43,833 nucleotides of DNA, taken from the IMG/VR virus record IMGVR_UViG_3300005436_000005, positions 1 through 43,833 of that record; one strand, 5' to 3'. Origin of the DNA: a virus. Under the pieces are notes generated by a model. It worked only from the letters and a program-made list of their open reading frames with translations. It did not search any database and was not told the DNA's origin. Positions 41,166 through 43,833 of the stretch are shown piece after piece (within the stretch, counting starts at the first letter, position 1; every line of letters starts with the position of its first letter). The position numbers and the translations under genes are program-made.

Positions 41166-41384
41166 ATGGAAAAAATCCTCACCGCAATCCTGCTTGTAAT
41201 AGTTATGAGCGGGTGTGAAAGTAAAGTAGAGTTACAGCCAGTTGATAGCTTGCACAGCGAAATACCTAGAAGGTATAGCTATGGCGTAAGCGGATTAAAT
41301 AAAGACACATGTTTAATTGTAAAGCGTGATAACTGGCTGGAAACCTACGAATTTTCAAAAACAGCAATACACCCTAATTATTGA
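41166..41384 (+). CDS. Phage-encoded lipoprotein
   Basis: A 72-residue protein with a type II signal peptide: MEKILTAILLVIVMSGCES gives lipobox MSGC with the lipidated cysteine at 17. The mature part is short, polar and beta-like. Phage lipoproteins of this size commonly block superinfection at the outer membrane or periplasm; that role is inference. The genes just after it encode small membrane proteins. Confidence 0.75.
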   Translation: MEKILTAILLVIVMSGCESKVELQPVDSLHSEIPRRYSYGVSGLNKDTCLIVKRDNWLETYEFSKTAIHPNY

Positions 41385-41410
41385 AAACTATAGCACATTT
41401 AGACCTAATA

Positions 41411-41569
41411 ATGAAAAAGCTCCTCCTATTTCCCCTATACCTAATCGCCCTACCCGGCGCATTACTCGCCACAACAATAGTCTGGTATACATTGCCTAAT
41501 AGGGTAGGTACTTTATGGTATGCGTGGTGTACCGTTATGGATGTTAGTTGGGAGTGGATGAATGAGTAA
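41411..41569 (+). CDS. Small membrane protein, unknown
   Basis: A 52-residue protein from the ATG; an upstream TTG is less likely. One hydrophobic helix (LLLFPLYLIALPGALLATTIVWYTL) then a Trp-rich amphipathic tail. Overlaps the next gene by 8 bases. Confidence 0.65.
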   Translation: MKKLLLFPLYLIALPGALLATTIVWYTLPNRVGTLWYAWCTVMDVSWEWMNE

Positions 41570-41669
41570 AAATATGAAGCTACTTTTACCAATACGATAC
41601 TTTTATATCGGATCAATACGTATAACTCACCCCCATTGGATTGAATTTAAACAGAAAAATTATGTTTGA
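41562..41669 (+). CDS. Tiny basic protein, unknown
   Basis: A 35-residue protein (MSKNMKLLLPIRYFYIGSIR...), strand-like and basic. Its frame overlaps both neighbours in the packed manner of this operon. Confidence is limited by size. Confidence 0.5.
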   Translation: MSKNMKLLLPIRYFYIGSIRITHPHWIEFKQKNYV

Positions 41670-41871
41670 AATAATATTATCAGTTTGTATCTGCTCCATT
41701 ACCACTTATTTTGTTACAAAAGCAAGAATGCAAGAAAAAATAAACGATATTAAGGAAAATGCCAATAACGTTGAAATCCTGTGCCGAGACTTAGCAAGAA
41801 AGGTAGATAACGATAATTTGATGTTAAGCAAGTGTATCGATGCTTGGAGTGATAAAATAAGAAACATTTAA
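41662..41871 (+). CDS. Membrane-anchored coiled-coil protein
   Basis: A 69-residue protein: an N-terminal hydrophobic segment (EIILSVCICSITTYFVT) then a heptad-patterned charged helix (MQEKINDIKENANNVEILCRDL). This topology resembles inner-membrane spanin-type or host-interaction anchors. It lies near, but on the opposite strand from, the lysis genes. Confidence 0.65.
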   Translation: MFEIILSVCICSITTYFVTKARMQEKINDIKENANNVEILCRDLARKVDNDNLMLSKCIDAWSDKIRNI

Positions 41872-41874
41872 ATT

Positions 41875-41997
41875 ATGTTAATAACACTAAAAAATGTTTT
41901 TAATGCCTATATAAAATTTATCAGAAAATGCTATGATGATTTTGGTGATGATGATTACATATGGACGAGGGATGCATTCAGAAGTAAAAATACTTAA
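41875..41997 (+). CDS. Tiny protein, unknown
   Basis: A 40-residue protein with a basic start and an acidic Asp-rich middle (CYDDFGDDDYIW). Its stop overlaps the converging holin-like gene by four bases. Unknown function. Confidence 0.5.
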   Translation: MLITLKNVFNAYIKFIRKCYDDFGDDDYIWTRDAFRSKNT

Positions 41998-42275
41998 TCC
42001 TTATTACCAATATTTACAGTGTCAGCCGATCCAACTGTAGAAGTTCCCGCAGATGCATTATTAGCCATTGTAGCGATAGCTTCGTCCTTGGTGGTAGATG
42101 ATTTAGACGATCCGTAAAAGTAAGTACCTACCAAGAACATGAGGTCAAACAAACGGTTATCTACGGTTTCAGATACTTTGCCGAACACAATTATTAAGCC
42201 CCCGCCTATAAGAATAGTAAATGCTAAATAAGCTTGGGTTTTAGTACCGTGTAGAAAGTCTGCTATTGATTTCAT
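41994..42275 (-). CDS. Holin-like protein
   Basis: A 93-residue protein with two hydrophobic helices (about residues 14-32 and 41-56) and a polar Ser/Thr/Asn-rich tail. Size, topology and position directly after the lysozyme gene (one-base overlap) fit a holin that opens the inner membrane for the endolysin. No named holin family is recognised. Confidence 0.65.
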   Translation of the reverse strand: MKSIADFLHGTKTQAYLAFTILIGGGLIIVFGKVSETVDNRLFDLMFLVGTYFYGSSKSSTTKDEAIATMANNASAGTSTVGSADTVNIGNKD

Positions 42276-42736
42276 TATTTACTATATAAATTATACTCTC
42301 TTACCCTTCTTTCTTTTAATGCTAAGTTAAGTTTACCACCCGCCTTAGACCACATTAAAAAAGCGTCTTTTAGAGGCTGACCAATAACATTAGCGTTAAC
42401 CATCCTATGTACTGTAGACCCTTTAAAACCACCAGTGCCTATGTTGTAACATAAAGATACAAGTGCGTTGAATTGGTGTTGGTTTATGTCGTCTCTAGTT
42501 GTAGAATAAACAGCTAAACAATAAGGTTTAACCATTAACATAAACATATCGTCAGCTTGCTGCATCGTAATAATAGGATCTTGCATTGTGACTTTTTTAC
42601 CAGTTGCAGGGTAGTAAGTCATACCTATTCCAATAGTTGGTATGCCTACACTATCTCTATAAGGGTGCAGAATACAGCCCTCCTCATGCTTCAGAAAGTC
42701 TAAGCCCTCTTTGTCCAGTGTCGTTATTTCTGCCAT
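42275..42736 (-). CDS. GH24 lysozyme (endolysin)
   Basis: A 153-residue T4-type lysozyme. E19 in KHEEG, D28 in YRDSVG and T34 in PTIGIG match E11, D20 and T26 of T4 lysozyme with identical 9 and 6 residue spacings. It cuts the MurNAc-GlcNAc bond of peptidoglycan at the end of infection. No signal-arrest-release segment is present, so it needs the neighbouring holin. Overlaps the DUF5675 gene by 13 bases. Confidence 0.93.
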   Translation of the reverse strand: MAEITTLDKEGLDFLKHEEGCILHPYRDSVGIPTIGIGMTYYPATGKKVTMQDPIITMQQADDMFMLMVKPYCLAVYSTTRDDINQHQFNALVSLCYNIGTGGFKGSTVHRMVNANVIGQPLKDAFLMWSKAGGKLNLALKERRVREYNLYSK

Positions 42737-43104
42737 AAATCCTTAAACGTTATCGTACATTTTTCGCCTGTGTGGTAAGCTTTATAGAAATTGCTTGTAA
42801 ACTCATCAACTGCTATTTTACTGCTTGATATAAAATCACCATCCATATAACCAGCACCAAGTAACAAACAATTTCGTGTATCTTTTGGGTAGTTACCAAT
42901 ATGAACCTCTATAAACCGTTTTGCCATTGAGCCGCCTAGCATAGCTATTTTACCATGTATCGGGCTATTATATGGTATTAATGTGTATGTGCCTGCTGGT
43001 ATTGGATTTTCAGGCTCCATGCCATAGTATTTAATCATGTTGTCAACCTCTACAGTGCTAATAGTAGATTTATTATTCAGTATTCGGTTAACTACTACTT
43101 TCAT
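42724..43104 (-). CDS. DUF5675 family protein
   Basis: A 126-residue protein started at MKVVVNRI; an upstream frame to 43176 would overlap the tiny membrane genes. It has the layout typical of phage DUF5675: NPIPAGTYTLIPYNSPIHGK then VHIGNYPKDTRNCLLLG, with H and D/T residues in the second motif. The family accompanies lysozyme genes in many phages and may act on the cell wall, function unproven. Confidence 0.75.
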   Translation of the reverse strand: MKVVVNRILNNKSTISTVEVDNMIKYYGMEPENPIPAGTYTLIPYNSPIHGKIAMLGGSMAKRFIEVHIGNYPKDTRNCLLLGAGYMDGDFISSSKIAVDEFTSNFYKAYHTGEKCTITFKDLWQK

Positions 43105-43196
43105 CAATATATCGCTAAAATAACCGCCCCTATCAAAGCTAAAATAGCTAAGAGAGTAAGCGCAATGTTTTTCCAAGTATCTAAGAAGTATGGCAT
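43104..43196 (-). CDS. Tiny single-pass membrane peptide
   Basis: A 30-residue peptide: MPYFLDTWKN then a 20-residue hydrophobic helix. It shares a TGATG junction with the DUF5675 gene, so it is cotranslated. Possibly a holin/antiholin-like peptide in the lysis cassette. Confidence 0.55.
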   Translation of the reverse strand: MPYFLDTWKNIALTLLAILALIGAVILAIY

Positions 43197-43279
43197 CCCC
43201 AATAAAGTATAAAAGCCAGCCACGGCAAATACATGACCATGCAGGCAGTTGTTAATGGATAGCGTTCGAGGATGTTCAT
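43181..43279 (-). CDS. Tiny membrane peptide
   Basis: A 32-residue peptide with a hydrophobic C-terminal half (MVMYLPWLAFILYWGC). Overlaps the next tiny gene by 16 bases. First gene of the lysis operon if real; support is positional and from the helix. Confidence 0.5.
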   Translation of the reverse strand: MNILERYPLTTACMVMYLPWLAFILYWGCHTS

Positions 43280-43300
43280 ATTATAAAGTTAAAATAAAAT

Positions 43301-43330
43301 TTGCAAGAAACAAAACTATGTATAACTTAG
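43301..43330 (+). promoter_or_regulatory. Promoter for the DUF7352-dioxygenase operon leader
   Basis: TTG (43301-43303), 19 bases, TAACTTAG (43323-43330), one mismatch from TAnnTTTG. Transcription would begin near 43334-43337, only a few bases before the kissing-loop element. A minus-strand TAGTTTTG at 43318-43311 overlaps it and may serve the lysis operon, but has no -33 TTG at the right distance. Confidence 0.5.
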
Positions 43331-43343
43331 GAAAGTATTAAAC

Positions 43344-43426
43344 GCACCGTGCAGGGTGTAACCAAAAATATTAACGAGCCTTCGTCGGCGGGGATAGACT
43401 GCACTCTTGAACCGCTAACGAGGGCT
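43344..43426 (+). ncRNA. Candidate kissing-loop leader RNA
   Basis: Hairpin 1: GCACC (43344-43348) pairs with GGTGT (43355-43359), with loop GTGCAG. Hairpin 2: 43377-43391 pairs with 43412-43426 over 15 positions with one C-A mismatch and two G-U pairs; the 20-base loop contains CTGCAC (43399-43404). The two loops are perfectly complementary over six bases, and loop 1 is wholly made of that sequence. Hairpin 2 ends eight bases before the start codon of the DUF7352 gene, and a U-containing stretch (TTTATCTTT) follows. It probably controls translation or early termination of the operon. The structure is read by hand, not folded by program. Confidence 0.65.
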
Positions 43427-43434
43427 TTATCTTT

Positions 43435-43731
43435 ATGAAAAAGATATTTAAATATCCCATGCCAGTTCAGGAAAAAATACAACTTGAATTGCCCGTTGGG
43501 GCTAATATTATTAGGGTTTCTGATATTGAGGGCTTATTTTATTTATGGGCTATTGTTGATCCTGAACAAATGGAAACCGAAACCCGTTACATAGAATTTT
43601 ATAAAACTGGTCAGCCTATTGATGGCGAAGACGAGTTAATATACTTAGGTCTATGCCGTCTATTCATTATGCAAGAATTGGGTTTATACACTTTCGAGCG
43701 AGTAACAAAACAAGCACCTTACACAACATGA
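43435..43731 (+). CDS. DUF7352 family protein
   Basis: A 98-residue protein of a compact family widespread in phages (KIFKYPMPVQEKIQLELPVGANIIRV, then FYLWAIVDPE, then EDELIYLGLCRLF). Predicted beta-sandwich; family function is unknown. It overlaps the dioxygenase gene by ATGA, so both come from one message led by the structured RNA. It may act with the dioxygenase. Confidence 0.8.
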   Translation: MKKIFKYPMPVQEKIQLELPVGANIIRVSDIEGLFYLWAIVDPEQMETETRYIEFYKTGQPIDGEDELIYLGLCRLFIMQELGLYTFERVTKQAPYTT

Positions 43732-43833
43732 TATACGGGGAGCTACCAACTTCGTTAGGCATTTATGAATGCGCTATTGAAGAAATGTTTTTTTATCAAT
43801 ATTTACCAATAAAGTTAAGTGGAGGCATGAGTC
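43728..43833 (+). CDS. Probable 2-oxoglutarate/Fe(II) dioxygenase-like protein (5' start; continues at position 1)
   Basis: This is the true beginning of the gene described at the left end. The ATG overlaps the DUF7352 stop. The first residues are MIYGELPTSLGIYECAIEE, then the frame enters the 80-base repeat and is in register with the downstream part. Confidence 0.8.
   Translation, partial: MIYGELPTSLGIYECAIEEMFFYQYLPIKLSGGMS
43754..43833. repeat. Terminal direct repeat (circular join), right copy
   Basis: Identical to positions 1-80; see the left copy. Confidence 0.93.

Overview
This window is a complete, circularly closed genome of a tailed phage of about 43.75 kb. The first 80 bases are repeated exactly as the last 80, and one reading frame runs unbroken across that join. 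The host is most likely a member of the Bacteroidota: promoter-like sites fit the TTG-N19/20-TAnnTTTG pattern of that phylum, the base composition is AT-rich, translation starts lack Shine-Dalgarno sequences, one tail protein carries a SprB-like repeat, and replication uses a VirE_N primase-like protein plus a VapE-type helicase. The presence of a tape measure, a candidate frameshifted tail chaperone, a tail terminator and a possible tail tube argue for a siphovirus. I see no integrase, excisionase, reverse transcriptase, tRNA or CRISPR array, so a virulent life style is the simplest reading.

Layout on the circle. (1) A long minus-strand block runs from about 36.5 kb down to 9.4 kb. It begins with DNA metabolism (Sak4-like recombinase, SSB-like protein, two amino-type DNA methyltransferases, VRR-NUC nuclease, a small HTH regulator, VirE_N primase, VapE helicase, and an iteron-rich gap that may be the origin). 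It then passes through small genes and an HNH endonuclease to small and large terminase, a tail-chaperone pair with a T9 slippery site, tail completion proteins, two large tail proteins, the tape measure, a ClpP-like protease with scaffold tail, the major capsid, a probable tail tube, the portal and a head adaptor. The portal lies about 13 kb downstream of the large terminase, an unusual order. (2) A three-gene plus-strand island (15.07-15.82 kb) with its own candidate promoter interrupts this block. (3) A plus-strand block at 6.25-9.40 kb starts with a DUF5565-like RNA ligase followed by many tiny genes. (4) A minus-strand block at 6.18-0.64 kb encodes a sialidase-like tail fibre with a signal peptide, two further fibre or structural proteins and three polytopic membrane proteins. 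(5) A plus-strand early block at 36.67-42.00 kb holds a C5-methyltransferase-like protein, an RHH-like protein, DUF551-like proteins, a lipoprotein and small membrane proteins. (6) A minus-strand lysis block at 43.28-41.99 kb has a GH24 lysozyme, a holin-like protein, a DUF5675 protein and two tiny membrane peptides. (7) Divergent from the lysis block, a plus-strand two-gene operon (DUF7352 protein and a probable 2-oxoglutarate/Fe(II) dioxygenase) crosses the join.

The most striking unexplained element is the leader of operon 7. Two hairpins have perfectly complementary six-base loops, one loop being wholly made of the complementary bases, directly after a candidate promoter and eight bases before the start codon. 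This looks like a kissing-loop RNA and may be an undescribed regulator of the DUF7352-dioxygenase operon. Other points of note are the 2OG-dioxygenase reading (HxD...H...R) of a gene split by linearisation, the -1 frameshift site, the iteron array, the secreted-looking sialidase fibre, and about 25 tiny genes found by reading overlapping ATGA/TAATG junctions.
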